39,689 nt of DNA from an uncultured Endozoicomonas sp. GTDB taxonomy: Bacteria; Pseudomonadota; Gammaproteobacteria; Pseudomonadales; Endozoicomonadaceae. Position 1 is the stretch's first letter, and every line of letters begins with the position of its first letter. Below are positions 16,354-23,720 of this stretch, piece after piece. The translations under genes were made by a program, and so were the position numbers. Location: positions 1 through 39,689 of the forward strand of contig OODV01000096.1 in NCBI GenBank assembly GCA_900299555.1, in the 5' to 3' direction. The notes beneath the pieces are model-generated. The model ran no database searches, was not told the DNA's origin, and saw nothing but the letters and a program-made list of their open reading frames with translations.

Positions 16354-16596
16354 TTATGGAAGTTCCCATTGTCCTTGTCCTGGTTTTCTCGGCCAGACCT
16401 GGCTGACACTGATCATTGATTCCAGAGTGGTATCATGGGGAATATTGAGCTCTTTGAGCAGCAAATCCAGCATGATGGGGAACGCTTCATAGCTTGGATC
16501 TTGATCAACTGCATCTGCATGGGAAAATATGGATAAATACATCAGTGTCCCTACCAGAAACCATTTGTAATTGAATCGACTAAGGTTGCCGGGCAT
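16354..16596 (-). CDS. Hypothetical small secreted protein
   Basis: The 80-residue protein has a basic start, a hydrophobic helix (about residues 12-25) and a plausible signal-peptide cleavage site after SHADA, leaving a mature part of about 50 residues. I do not recognise the family. A good ribosome site (AGGGA, eight bases before the ATG) exists, but it sits inside a perfect hairpin. After the TAA stop the same frame stays open for 28 more codons, including a helix-like stretch HKVLELLEKLRLEAL, before running into the IS5 remnant. The stop could therefore be a later truncation, but this is uncertain. Confidence 0.5.
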   Translation of the reverse strand: MPGNLSRFNYKWFLVGTLMYLSIFSHADAVDQDPSYEAFPIMLDLLLKELNIPHDTTLESMISVSQVWPRKPGQGQWELP

Positions 16597-16601
16597 TGCT
16601 T

Positions 16602-16625
16602 TTGTCCCTGATTACACAGGGACAA
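16602..16625 (-). promoter_or_regulatory. Hairpin containing the ribosome site of the small secreted protein
   Basis: A perfect 9-bp stem (TTGTCCCTG with CAGGGACAA, 6-base loop) lies just ahead of the start codon at 16596. On the minus-strand transcript its second arm contains the AGGGA ribosome site. Folding would hide that site, so it could limit translation. It has no T-run and is not a good terminator. Confidence 0.45.
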
Positions 16626-16672
16626 GCATAGCTACCTTTTTATAATGGACACGGACCATTTTTTAAAAGAGC

Positions 16673-16981
16673 TTAGTGCTGCGTTGATGCAGGTACCGCA
16701 GTCTGAGCCTGTTGCTGGAGAATAAGCTGGCTTAGCTCAGGCTGTTCCCAGTTCTCTGGGTAGTGCTTGGCCATCGCTTCCATCATGACGGTATATTCAT
16801 CAGCGGGTTTTTGAAGCAGGTAGGTTAGAAAGGTAAAGATTCGATCAGACATTTCCTTATTGATCTGGTTCGATTGTTGATCGTTTATCAGTCCCTTTTT
16901 CTGACACTCTTCAATGGTGGATTGACGAATGCAGTTGGCAGATATGATAAGTGCCAGTTTTTTGATGTTTTGCTCTTCCAT
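16673..16981 (-). CDS. Hypothetical cytoplasmic protein, 102 residues
   Basis: The protein starts MEEQNIKKLALIISANCIR with GGAG about 8 bases before the ATG. It appears mostly helical, has no membrane segment or signal peptide, and ends in a Gln/Ala/Thr-rich tail. I do not recognise a family. It lies in a pocket of orphan genes beside a decayed transposase, all read on the minus strand. The good ribosome site and the uninterrupted helical layout make it a probable real gene. Confidence 0.55.
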   Translation of the reverse strand: MEEQNIKKLALIISANCIRQSTIEECQKKGLINDQQSNQINKEMSDRIFTFLTYLLQKPADEYTVMMEAMAKHYPENWEQPELSQLILQQQAQTAVPASTQH

Positions 16982-17061
16982 GAGAGGGCTCCATGCCTGT
17001 GAGGATTAAATACGTTTATATATAAAACTAGTTGCTGTGGGGAGGGATTCAAGGTGTTGGA

Positions 17062-17084
17062 AATAAAAACGGGGCTAAAGCCCC
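17062..17084 (-). terminator. Factor-independent terminator after the 119-residue gene
   Basis: On the minus strand a GGGGC/GCCCC stem with a short loop (bases 17084-17071) is followed by GTTTTTATT. It begins 20 bases after the stop at 17104, so it ends that transcript ahead of the 102-residue gene. Confidence 0.75.
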
Positions 17085-17103
17085 TGGAAATCAACAAAGA
17101 TAT

Positions 17104-17463
17104 TTATATATTTTTTGTGGCAGGGCTCCTGGACTCAGAACGCCTTCGATGAACTTCACTGCCAATTAGATAGCCTGCTCCACCGGCAGCTCCCATACCG
17201 AGCATTATTAATGGGCTTCCTGTAAGTATGCTACAGAGCAAGCCAACCACAACACCGATACCAACAGCTTTTACTAATCTCTCTGCAATAGAGGTTAATT
17301 TGGGTCCATGTTGCTGCCAGATATTGTTAAAGAACTTAGAAATCTTTGATGGAATACTGACTATTCTCCCCCAAATTGATGAGGGGTCATAACTCTCTGA
17401 AGGGGAGCTTTGTGTTACGGATATATTACTAGTCGGAAGGTTCATTGAAGTCGGCATGGTCAT
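17104..17463 (-). CDS. Hypothetical membrane protein with Ser/Thr-rich start and Gly-rich hairpin
   Basis: The 119-residue protein begins with about 28 residues rich in Ser, Thr and Pro and without basic residues. It then has a basic amphipathic stretch, two closely spaced hydrophobic segments (about 68-84 and 86-104, with GMGAAGGAGYLIG) and an Arg-rich tail (HRRRSESRS). The layout recalls small proteins that insert as a helical hairpin, and disordered Ser-rich starts occur in secreted effectors, but no family is recognised. An AGGT ribosome site lies 8 bases before the ATG and a clean terminator follows, so it is a single-gene transcript. Confidence 0.6.
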   Translation of the reverse strand: MTMPTSMNLPTSNISVTQSSPSESYDPSSIWGRIVSIPSKISKFFNNIWQQHGPKLTSIAERLVKAVGIGVVVGLLCSILTGSPLIMLGMGAAGGAGYLIGSEVHRRRSESRSPATKNI

Positions 17464-17614
17464 GCTTAACTACCTGATATCGGGTTTCTTTGTAATTAGT
17501 ACTTTGAACCTAATTAATAAAAAAGGTTCCATCAGATAGAGGAACATAATCTTAAATATTTAACATATTGATATTTAAATAGATTATCATTGGCTTTTCT
17601 TGTAATTGAGGAAG
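17464..17614. other. AT-rich intergenic stretch
   Basis: No gene is supported. The stretch is strongly AT-rich, with a palindromic run around 17553-17580 built on ATTTAA. It should contain the promoter of the minus-strand 119-residue gene. Confidence 0.35.
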
Positions 17615-17968
17615 TTACAGGCAGCCAGTGATTGAATACCATTCGCTGACACTCTCTACTTCTTCTTCTGTTAATAGTCTGGCGATATTGCTCATGGGTT
17701 GATGGGTGGTTCTGGATCCATTGCGGTAGTATTGCAATTGTTTAACCATATATTCTTTTTTCTGGCAGGCAAGGTTAGGGTTGAATGGCGCAGTGCCAAT
17801 ACCTTGTGGGCCGTGACAGCCTGCGCAGAGTTGCATGGCCTTTGCCTGTGCTGCTTCAAGGTGTTTGGGTGGCGCTTGAGTTTGAAGGGCAGACTGTTGA
17901 TCATTACACCCCGCTAACAAAAAGAGAGTAGCTAGGGCTATTATTCTGATATTAAAAGCTATGTTCAT
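17615..17968 (-). CDS. Lipoprotein c-type cytochrome, single haem
   Basis: The 117-residue protein has a lipoprotein signal ending LFLLAGC, so it should be lipid-anchored at the Cys about residue 21. It carries one haem-binding CAGCH motif followed by GPQGIG. A likely sixth ligand Met lies in HQPMSNIARLL, and the fold ends TEEEVESVSEWY, as in cytochrome c class I / c553-like proteins. It would carry electrons on the periplasmic side of the membrane; its partners are unknown since no oxidase or dehydrogenase gene is nearby. It precedes the orphan pocket and is read in the same direction as its neighbours. Confidence 0.85.
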   Translation of the reverse strand: MNIAFNIRIIALATLFLLAGCNDQQSALQTQAPPKHLEAAQAKAMQLCAGCHGPQGIGTAPFNPNLACQKKEYMVKQLQYYRNGSRTTHQPMSNIARLLTEEEVESVSEWYSITGCL

Positions 17969-18016
17969 CAGGCTGTCAGCTTCATTTTAATTGAAGGGAT
18001 CAGTAATGGCTTAAAC

Positions 18017-18053
18017 CGGCCTGTGGATATGTGATGTTGAAGTCCACAGACCG
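18017..18053 (-). terminator. Hairpin downstream of the polysaccharide deacetylase gene
   Basis: On the minus strand an 11-bp stem with one mismatch (arms 18043-18053 and 18017-18027, built on CTGTGGA/TCCACAG) is followed by TTTAA. It lies about 40 bases after the stop at 18095 and is the likely transcript end. Confidence 0.55.
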
Positions 18054-18094
18054 CTTTAAATGTGCTAGTAAATGTTAGCAGTCATTTTGCTGTT

Positions 18095-19195
18095 TTAATC
18101 CAGCGCTTTGCCTTCATCTGTTAGCCTAAGCCATGCATGGGAATACCAGTAGTAGTGTCTGCCGCTATTGGATGGAGTGGTACAATTGTAGCGAGTTCGG
18201 CCTACCGGCAAAGGTTTATTAGCCTGTGTTTTCAGGCGTGTCATCTCTTCGTCGAGCCAGGTTATCTTCAATTCACCCTGGCCAGAAGCGTAGCACTTGA
18301 GCTGTTTTTTCTGGTAATCACCTTTTGCCAGTGTCAGCTCCAGCTCTGGTTTAAGGTTGTCCTGAGAGATCAGAGAAGAATCAGGACTTTGGGTTGTCAC
18401 AGGAAGCGCCCGGCTTTTTACTTTGATGCCAAAATCGTTCACACCATAAATACCAGCCATGGGAAAACGTGGTAGACGGGTGAAGTCAGAATATTCACCA
18501 GCGGCACCGGACTGCTGCCCAAAACCGACATAACCCATATCATCCAGTGCTGCTCTGAGTTCCGGAGTGGTTTCTCCGAAAGTCCAGGCAAACATTTTGA
18601 CACTTTGGCCGGTTTTCTCCTGAATTCTAGTTTCCGTTACCTCCAGATCCTGTCTGAACCGGGAAAGCCATTGTTCTTCGGTTTCCCCAGATAGCCTTTC
18701 CACACTATGGTCATGGCTCATGGTGTGGTTGGCAAGGGTAGCCCCACCTTGGGCCATTTCCCGTAATTGCTCCCAACTGAGGAATTTCTGATAGTTTTTA
18801 TCCACAGGCGTTGGCGTCACAAAAATGGTAAATGGAAAGCCATACTCCTTGAGCACCGGAAATGCATTGGTGTAAATGCTCAAGTACGCATCGTCAAACG
18901 TAATGGTAATGGTTTTTTCCGGTAATGCCTGTTTGCTGCGAAGTGCCTCAACCGCATCAACCAGAGGAATCACGTTGAACTCATTCTCAGCGAGATAGTT
19001 CATATGCTTCTTGAATATCTCAGGGGTGACGCTGGTTATTATCGGGGTTTTATCGCTGACATGGTGATATTGCAATATGACTGCGGAGCTGGATGCCTGG
19101 CTCAATGCAGGAATCATAGAAACTATCATGAAAATATAGCGCAAAGACTGCCTCAATTGGCGTACAGCAGGCTTAAACAGGGAGGAGACTATCAC
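18095..19195 (-). CDS. Secreted polysaccharide deacetylase (NodB homology domain)
   Basis: The 366-residue protein has an N-terminal signal sequence (hydrophobic about 20-34, ending ALSQA) and a NodB domain. The domain carries VILQYHHVS, the metal-binding Asp pair in TITFDDAY and the His pair in ANHTMSHDH. It probably removes acetyl groups from an N-acetylated polysaccharide outside the inner membrane. The C-terminal about 110 residues form an extra domain of unknown role. The start is GTG at 19195, with AAGGA seven bases before it. The domain is like that of PgaB/IcaB-type enzymes, but no pga genes are adjacent. Palindromic elements lie just upstream. Confidence 0.85.
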   Translation of the reverse strand: MIVSSLFKPAVRQLRQSLRYIFMIVSMIPALSQASSSAVILQYHHVSDKTPIITSVTPEIFKKHMNYLAENEFNVIPLVDAVEALRSKQALPEKTITITFDDAYLSIYTNAFPVLKEYGFPFTIFVTPTPVDKNYQKFLSWEQLREMAQGGATLANHTMSHDHSVERLSGETEEQWLSRFRQDLEVTETRIQEKTGQSVKMFAWTFGETTPELRAALDDMGYVGFGQQSGAAGEYSDFTRLPRFPMAGIYGVNDFGIKVKSRALPVTTQSPDSSLISQDNLKPELELTLAKGDYQKKQLKCYASGQGELKITWLDEEMTRLKTQANKPLPVGRTRYNCTTPSNSGRHYYWYSHAWLRLTDEGKALD

Positions 19196-19243
19196 AGTAT
19201 TTCCTTATGATGGTTTTGCCATAGCTGAAGTTTTTCCACTTTC

Positions 19244-19412
19244 CTAGGAGCCTGTCAGACTTAGCCGACCGTAGCGAGAAAAAGTCCGGTTTGAGACAGT
19301 TTTTATGCTGATTTGAGGCGAATAGCGGGGCTATTGAACGAAAAACAGCATGAAAAATGGCCAAATCCGGCTTTTTCGCAGTAGGTCAGTGGTAAGTCCG
19401 ACAGGCTCCTAG
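19244..19412. repeat. MITE-like palindromic element, 169 bp
   Basis: The ends are 20-base inverted repeats with one mismatch: CTAGGAGCCTGTCAGACTTA at 19244-19263 and its complement, with G for A, at 19393-19412. The interior is also symmetrical, with GAAAAAGTCCGG facing CCGGCTTTTTC and AATAGC facing GCTATT at the tip. The whole element can fold as one long hairpin. It has no coding capacity. This is the build of a non-autonomous miniature element moved by a transposase elsewhere. Confidence 0.75.
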
Positions 19413-19539
19413 TACATCGTTTCATTGAGTTTGATGCTTTGTACTCCGTTCGCACTGAGCTTGCGAAGTGCAGTGGCAACATCCTTCGACAATCTCAGGA
19501 CCAATGGAACACATCAATTCCATTGAAATGATGTACTAG
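19409..19539. repeat. Second MITE-like element with inner REP-like inverted copies, 131 bp
   Basis: The outer ends CTAGTACATC (19409-19418) and GATGTACTAG (19530-19539) are perfect 10-base inverted repeats, and similarity continues inward for about 15 bases. Inside are two facing degenerate copies of a GTTCGCACTGAGCTTG / TTCGACAATCTCAGGAC type sequence, a REP-like motif seen in many bacterial genomes. Its first four bases, CTAG, are shared with the end of the preceding element, so the two abut exactly. Confidence 0.65.
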
Positions 19540-19680
19540 CTGCACAATCAGATAATTGGGCTTCCTGTAGTCGGAACATTCTGCTTCAGGCTAATACGGC
19601 TTTTAGAAGAATTTTAACCTTCAATGGATAGGATTTACTATCGTACTAATTACGACTTTCGAATATTCAAGTACTTAGTT
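19540..19680. other. Non-coding spacer between palindromic elements
   Basis: I see no gene, promoter or clear repeat in these 141 bases. Together with the three flanking palindromic elements it makes a gene-free stretch of about 750 bases between the deacetylase gene and tesB. Confidence 0.4.
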
Positions 19681-19835
19681 CCTGTTGACATAAGCTTCCA
19701 AACCCGCCCAAAGGACTCAAGCCAGAATATTTCTGACCAGGCGCAAGAACTTGAAAGACATCTGTATTCCTGCGTCCTTGCGCCTGGTCAGAAGCATTCT
19801 GGCTTGAGCTGAGAAGAGAAACTTATGTCAACAGG
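19681..19835. repeat. Third palindromic element, 155 bp
   Basis: The ends CCTGTTGACATAAG (19681-19694) and CTTATGTCAACAGG (19822-19835) are perfect 14-base inverted repeats. The arms contain a second long pair in which CAAGCCAGAAT and TTCTGACCAGGCGCAAG face each other with a two-base difference between them. The element can fold into a long hairpin and has no coding capacity. It differs in sequence from the two elements upstream. Confidence 0.75.
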
Positions 19836-19842
19836 GTCTGGG

Positions 19843-19887
19843 TAAAAAGTAACCACCAGTCAGCAAGGGCAGGGGCTGATTGGTGGT
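19843..19887 (-). terminator. Terminator downstream of tesB
   Basis: On the minus strand the arms ACCACCAATCAGC and GCTGACTGGTGGT (19887-19875 and 19864-19852, one mismatch) are followed by TACTTTTTACC. The hairpin begins about 56 bases after the tesB stop. Confidence 0.7.
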
Positions 19888-19942
19888 AAAAGTTTCAATA
19901 GCGAACATTTAAAAGTGTATGAATGGTTGGCCAATTGTGCCT

Positions 19943-20818
19943 TTAGACCTTGGTCTGAGGCTTGATTGGTCTCACAAGCCCCTCCTGTATTGTCGATGCC
20001 ACCAGCTCTCCGGCCTGATTGAATACCTGGCCTCTTACCAGGGCTCTGGCACCGCTGGCTGTGGTACTTTCGACACAGTGGAGTAGCCACTCATCCATTT
20101 GGAATGGGCGGTGGAACCACATGGCATGGTCCAGGCTGGCAATCTGTATGGGTTTCTGGAAGCTGGCTGCTCCATGGGGGTACAGGCATGATGATAGAAA
20201 CTGGAAATCGGAGGCGTAGGCCAGCAAGTATTTATGCAGCCCCGGATTATCGGGCAGTTTTCCGTTGGTTCTTATCCATATCTTATGATTTGGAGCCCTG
20301 GTCTTTTCCGCCAGAGGATCAACAGGATCTGCAAAGCGAATTTCAATAGGGGTATCGCTGAGCAGCCGCTTCTGCAATGGTTTGGGGATTAAGTCACTGT
20401 GCCTTTGAATCAGGGCTTTTTCACTCAGCGCTTCATCCGGAGGTATTACGTTTGGCATAAGGTCCTGATGTCCAAAGCCACTTTCGTTTACCTGAAAGGA
20501 TGCGGAAAGGTTGAAGATGGGACGACCATTTTGCACAGCCACTACCCGACGGGTATTGAAGCTTCTGCCATCACGGATGCAGTCAACGGTATAAACAATC
20601 GGTTTGCTGCTATCGCCTTCACGAAGGAAATAGCTATGGAAGGAATGAATATGACGCGCAGGCTCTACCGTTTGTCTGGCAGCTGACAGAGCCTGTCCCA
20701 ATACCTGACCACCGAAGACCCGTCCCCAGCCAAGGTCCTGACTCTGTCCCCGGAATATATTATTCTCAATAGGCTCCAGTTTTAGTAAGTTGATCAGTTC
20801 TTCCAGTACTTCATTCAT
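19943..20818 (-). CDS. tesB: Acyl-CoA thioesterase II
   Basis: TesB hydrolyses acyl-CoA to free fatty acid and CoA. From the ATG at 20818 it has 291 residues (E. coli TesB 286), a double hot-dog fold. The start region has GWGRVFGGQVLGQAL, and the catalytic residues lie in SLDHAMWFHRP (Asp), CVESTTASG (Ser/Thr) and TIQEGLVR (Gln). An in-frame upstream start at 20839 is less likely, because GGGAG lies 7 bases before 20818. It follows trmH in the same direction at about 125 bases and ends at its own terminator. Confidence 0.93.
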   Translation of the reverse strand: MNEVLEELINLLKLEPIENNIFRGQSQDLGWGRVFGGQVLGQALSAARQTVEPARHIHSFHSYFLREGDSSKPIVYTVDCIRDGRSFNTRRVVAVQNGRPIFNLSASFQVNESGFGHQDLMPNVIPPDEALSEKALIQRHSDLIPKPLQKRLLSDTPIEIRFADPVDPLAEKTRAPNHKIWIRTNGKLPDNPGLHKYLLAYASDFQFLSSCLYPHGAASFQKPIQIASLDHAMWFHRPFQMDEWLLHCVESTTASGARALVRGQVFNQAGELVASTIQEGLVRPIKPQTKV

Positions 20819-20943
20819 CCTGTAACTCCCTGATAGCATGCCGATGATTTGGCTGCTGATTATGGCTCTTTTGAAAAATGAGTGCCTTGAGCATATCTGC
20901 TAACAGCAGTTTATAACCATAACAAAAAATGTATTGCTTAAAT

Positions 20944-21630
20944 TTACGGATTTGGCTGACAAACCTGACTATACCATTGTGAAGGATCAACCAATTGCCC
21001 ACTGTCGTCAATTTCAGGGTAATCCAGGTTTCGTTCATCACAATATCGGGTTAACTCAGGATAACCCCAGCGGAACAGGGTCTTTCGATAGACGTCATCA
21101 TTGAGCCGACGGTTGTCATAAAAAACTGTTACAGCTCTCTGGCGCTGAGCTTCTACCAGAATAATCGCAGCAGCGACAGAAACATTGAATGACGCTACCT
21201 GTCCCACCATGGGAATGACCATATGCTCATCCGCCAGCTCTGCAGCTTCCGGGCTGATGCCATCTTTTTCGGCGCCAAGAATGATGGCACAGGGCTGAGT
21301 GAAATCGATTTCATAAAAAGGAATGCTTCTGGCAGAGAAGTGCGCGGCAAACAGTTTGAAGCCCCTGTTTTGCAGATGAGATGCGCTATCTTCTATGGAG
21401 CTATGGTCATGTATTTCGACCCAGCGGTGGCTTCCCATGGATCGCCTTCGGTATTGCCTGTGGCCTCTTTTAGGTTGGGTCATATGAAGTTCGTGAATAC
21501 CAATGGCATCACAGGTTCTGATGATTGCCGAAAGATTATGGGTTTTATGAACCTGGTCAGTCAGAACAGTAAGATCGGGCTGTCTTCGGTCAAGCACCTT
21601 ACAAAATTTCTGATAACGTTCCGGTGTCAT
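20944..21630 (-). CDS. trmH: tRNA (guanosine(18)-2'-O)-methyltransferase TrmH
   Basis: TrmH methylates the 2'-O of G18 in the tRNA D-loop using S-adenosylmethionine. The 228-residue protein matches E. coli TrmH in length (229) and carries the SPOUT motifs in order: NLSAIIRTCDAIG, the LGAEKDGIS motif and MVGQVASFNVSVAAA, which form the knotted SAM site. The N-terminus MTPERYQKFCKVLDRRQPDL and the GYPELTRY region near the C-terminus are also TrmH-like. It is divergent from the DedA-PAP2 gene with 111 bases between them. Confidence 0.93.
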   Translation of the reverse strand: MTPERYQKFCKVLDRRQPDLTVLTDQVHKTHNLSAIIRTCDAIGIHELHMTQPKRGHRQYRRRSMGSHRWVEIHDHSSIEDSASHLQNRGFKLFAAHFSARSIPFYEIDFTQPCAIILGAEKDGISPEAAELADEHMVIPMVGQVASFNVSVAAAIILVEAQRQRAVTVFYDNRRLNDDVYRKTLFRWGYPELTRYCDERNLDYPEIDDSGQLVDPSQWYSQVCQPNP

Positions 21631-21741
21631 GGTTATTTCCGGTACTCTATCTAGATTTAGAATGACGTTTCAGTCTAACTACTGGTAGTACAACTGTACA
21701 AATTGGTTGATGATTCTTTGGCCTCCGGGGCGTAGCAAGTC

Positions 21742-22962
21742 ATGGATAACGCTTACTTTGATGCCATTCATTTATGGTTGCAGCAAAATACCGGCTGGGT
21801 TGGGCCTGTTATTGCTATGGTCGCCTGCCTGGAATCTCTGGTTGTTGTGGGCATTGTTCTGCCTGGTGTTGCCATGCTGTTTGCATTGGCTGCTATTGCC
21901 GGGGCTGCTTCCATCCCTGTTTATCCAATTCTTTTATGGGCTTTCCTGGGTGCCATTGTTGGTGACGGTGTCAGTTATTTACTTGGGTATTATTACCATG
22001 AGCGGGTTCGAAGCTGGTGGCCATTTAACAGGCATCCTCAATGGCTGGAAAGTGGAGAGGGGTTCTTCCAGAAATATGGTGCTTTAAGTGTTGTCATCGG
22101 GCGTTTTGTTGGACCTGTCCGGCCAGTTATTCCTGCTGTGGCGGGTATGATGGGCATGCTCCCCCAGTACTTTTTTACTGTTAACTTTCTTTCTGCCATT
22201 GCGTGGTCTCCTGTTTACCTGTTGCCTGGTTACCTGACAGGAGCGGCACTTCAGTGGCACGACAAAGTACCCGATCAGTTATTGCTTGTGTTGTTAGTCA
22301 TCATCTGTATTGCCATCATGTTTCCTCCATTATTGATTAGTGTGCATCGCCGCTTCAAACCCTGGTTTATCTGGTACCCTGTGATTTCTTTGGCCCTCTT
22401 GGTCTTGTTTATTCTTGCCAATACCCTTGGCTTTCTGGAAAGTGTTAATCAGCGTGTCTATGAGTGGTTGATGCCAGTTCAACTGCCCTGGTTGCAAAAT
22501 GTGATGCACTGGGTGACCCAGATTGGCAGCATTCCTGTGTTGAGTATTCTTTTCGTTGGCGGCTTATTCTGGCTATACCGTTCTAAAAGATTTGGTAGTC
22601 TGCTCTGTCTGTTATGTGGCGGGATATCAATGGCCTGCTCTGTCTGGCTTATCAAGTGGCTGGCAGAAAATGACCGACCTGTGATGATGTCAGGGCTTGA
22701 TCCTTATGCCTTTCCTTCCGGGCATACAACGGCTACCGCATTTGTGCTTTTTTCGTTTGCTGCCATGTTAGGAGAACGCCGCCCATTTCAGGTTCAGTGG
22801 TTATGGTCAAGTGTGGCTTTTGGCCTGGTTATGATTGAAGCTTTTTCCCGGTTGGTTATACAGGTTCACTGGTTTGGCGATGTGTTGATGGGGCTGGGGC
22901 TAGGGTTATTCTGGGCTCTGATCGTCATCTGTACTGAGAAGCGGAATCAGTGCCCGGAGTAA
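21742..22962 (+). CDS. DedA-family membrane protein fused to PAP2 phosphatase
   Basis: The 406-residue polytopic protein has a DedA/SNARE-associated half (about 1-200) with CLESLVVVGIVLPG and GRFVGPVRPVIPAVAG. The PAP2 half (about 215-400) has the three acid-phosphatase motifs: KWLAENDRP, FPSGHTTA and SRLVIQVHWFGD. DedA proteins move undecaprenyl phosphate and other lipids across the inner membrane, and PAP2 enzymes dephosphorylate lipid pyrophosphates. The fusion therefore suggests coupled dephosphorylation and recycling of a polyprenyl or phospholipid carrier (inference). Its 3' end overlaps the convergent reductase gene by 16 bases. Confidence 0.88.
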   Translation: MDNAYFDAIHLWLQQNTGWVGPVIAMVACLESLVVVGIVLPGVAMLFALAAIAGAASIPVYPILLWAFLGAIVGDGVSYLLGYYYHERVRSWWPFNRHPQWLESGEGFFQKYGALSVVIGRFVGPVRPVIPAVAGMMGMLPQYFFTVNFLSAIAWSPVYLLPGYLTGAALQWHDKVPDQLLLVLLVIICIAIMFPPLLISVHRRFKPWFIWYPVISLALLVLFILANTLGFLESVNQRVYEWLMPVQLPWLQNVMHWVTQIGSIPVLSILFVGGLFWLYRSKRFGSLLCLLCGGISMACSVWLIKWLAENDRPVMMSGLDPYAFPSGHTTATAFVLFSFAAMLGERRPFQVQWLWSSVAFGLVMIEAFSRLVIQVHWFGDVLMGLGLGLFWALIVICTEKRNQCPE

Positions 22963-23684
22963 ACATATTTCTCCCGTTTGATTTGCCGAGGGGGAAATCC
23001 CATATCCCTGAGAAGAGCAACGCAATCATCAATCATGCCGGGGTTACCACAGAGGTAAACAATATCTTTCTCAGGGTTCAGATTCAGGGTGTCAAACTGC
23101 CCTTGCACATGGCCAGCGTACTCATTCTGCTTTGGGTGCAAACTGGACTCACGGCTCAAACAGGTGCGGTATTTTATGTTCGAAAGCGGGGCAAAGTCCT
23201 CTGTATAAATGCTTTCCTGACGGTACCTGAAACCCATTAGTACAGTGACAGGGACTCTTTTGTCTGTCAGTGTTTTCAATTGTGGAATCATGCTCCGATA
23301 AGGCGCAATACCCGTACCGGTTCCAGCCAGAACCAGCTGTCCGGGAAACGTTTCCGGAAGAGTCAATGCTCCAAAGGGCCCTGCGATATCAATCTTGATT
23401 CCGGGTTTGGTTTTTTGGAAAAATTCAGAGGCAACTCCCCCATTTACAAAGCTGAGCGCAACTTCTAGTTGGCCGGTTGTTCTGAAGTCTTCAGGAGCGT
23501 TAGCAATGCTGTAGCTTCGCTTATAAAGAGTACCATCTATTTCAATATGTAACTGTACAAATTGCCCGGCAATAAAATTGAAGCTCTCTTTTGATTCCTG
23601 ATCTAACTCAAAACTCAGCTGCAGCGTGTTGGTACTGGGTTGCTCTGTTTTGCTTAGTGTTGCCGATACGAGAGAGCCAGGCAT
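22947..23684 (-). CDS. FAD-binding NAD(P)H reductase of the ferredoxin/flavodoxin reductase family
   Basis: The 245-residue protein has the FAD-binding motif YKRSYSIANAP (about 55-65), the GTGTGIAPYRS nucleotide motif (about 125), the CGNPGMIDD motif and a C-terminus ending KYVYSGH. These define the FNR superfamily. It has no ferredoxin domain, so it needs a separate electron partner. It could be a flavodoxin/ferredoxin reductase (Fpr-like) or a flavin reductase; the sequence does not decide. I chose the ATG at 23684 over an in-frame TTG at 23687. It lies 36 bases after the rmlD-like gene and may share its transcript. Confidence 0.85.
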   Translation of the reverse strand: MPGSLVSATLSKTEQPSTNTLQLSFELDQESKESFNFIAGQFVQLHIEIDGTLYKRSYSIANAPEDFRTTGQLEVALSFVNGGVASEFFQKTKPGIKIDIAGPFGALTLPETFPGQLVLAGTGTGIAPYRSMIPQLKTLTDKRVPVTVLMGFRYRQESIYTEDFAPLSNIKYRTCLSRESSLHPKQNEYAGHVQGQFDTLNLNPEKDIVYLCGNPGMIDDCVALLRDMGFPPRQIKREKYVYSGH

Positions 23685-23720
23685 CAATAATTATCCCCGA
23701 AATGATTTCAGAACCTAATT

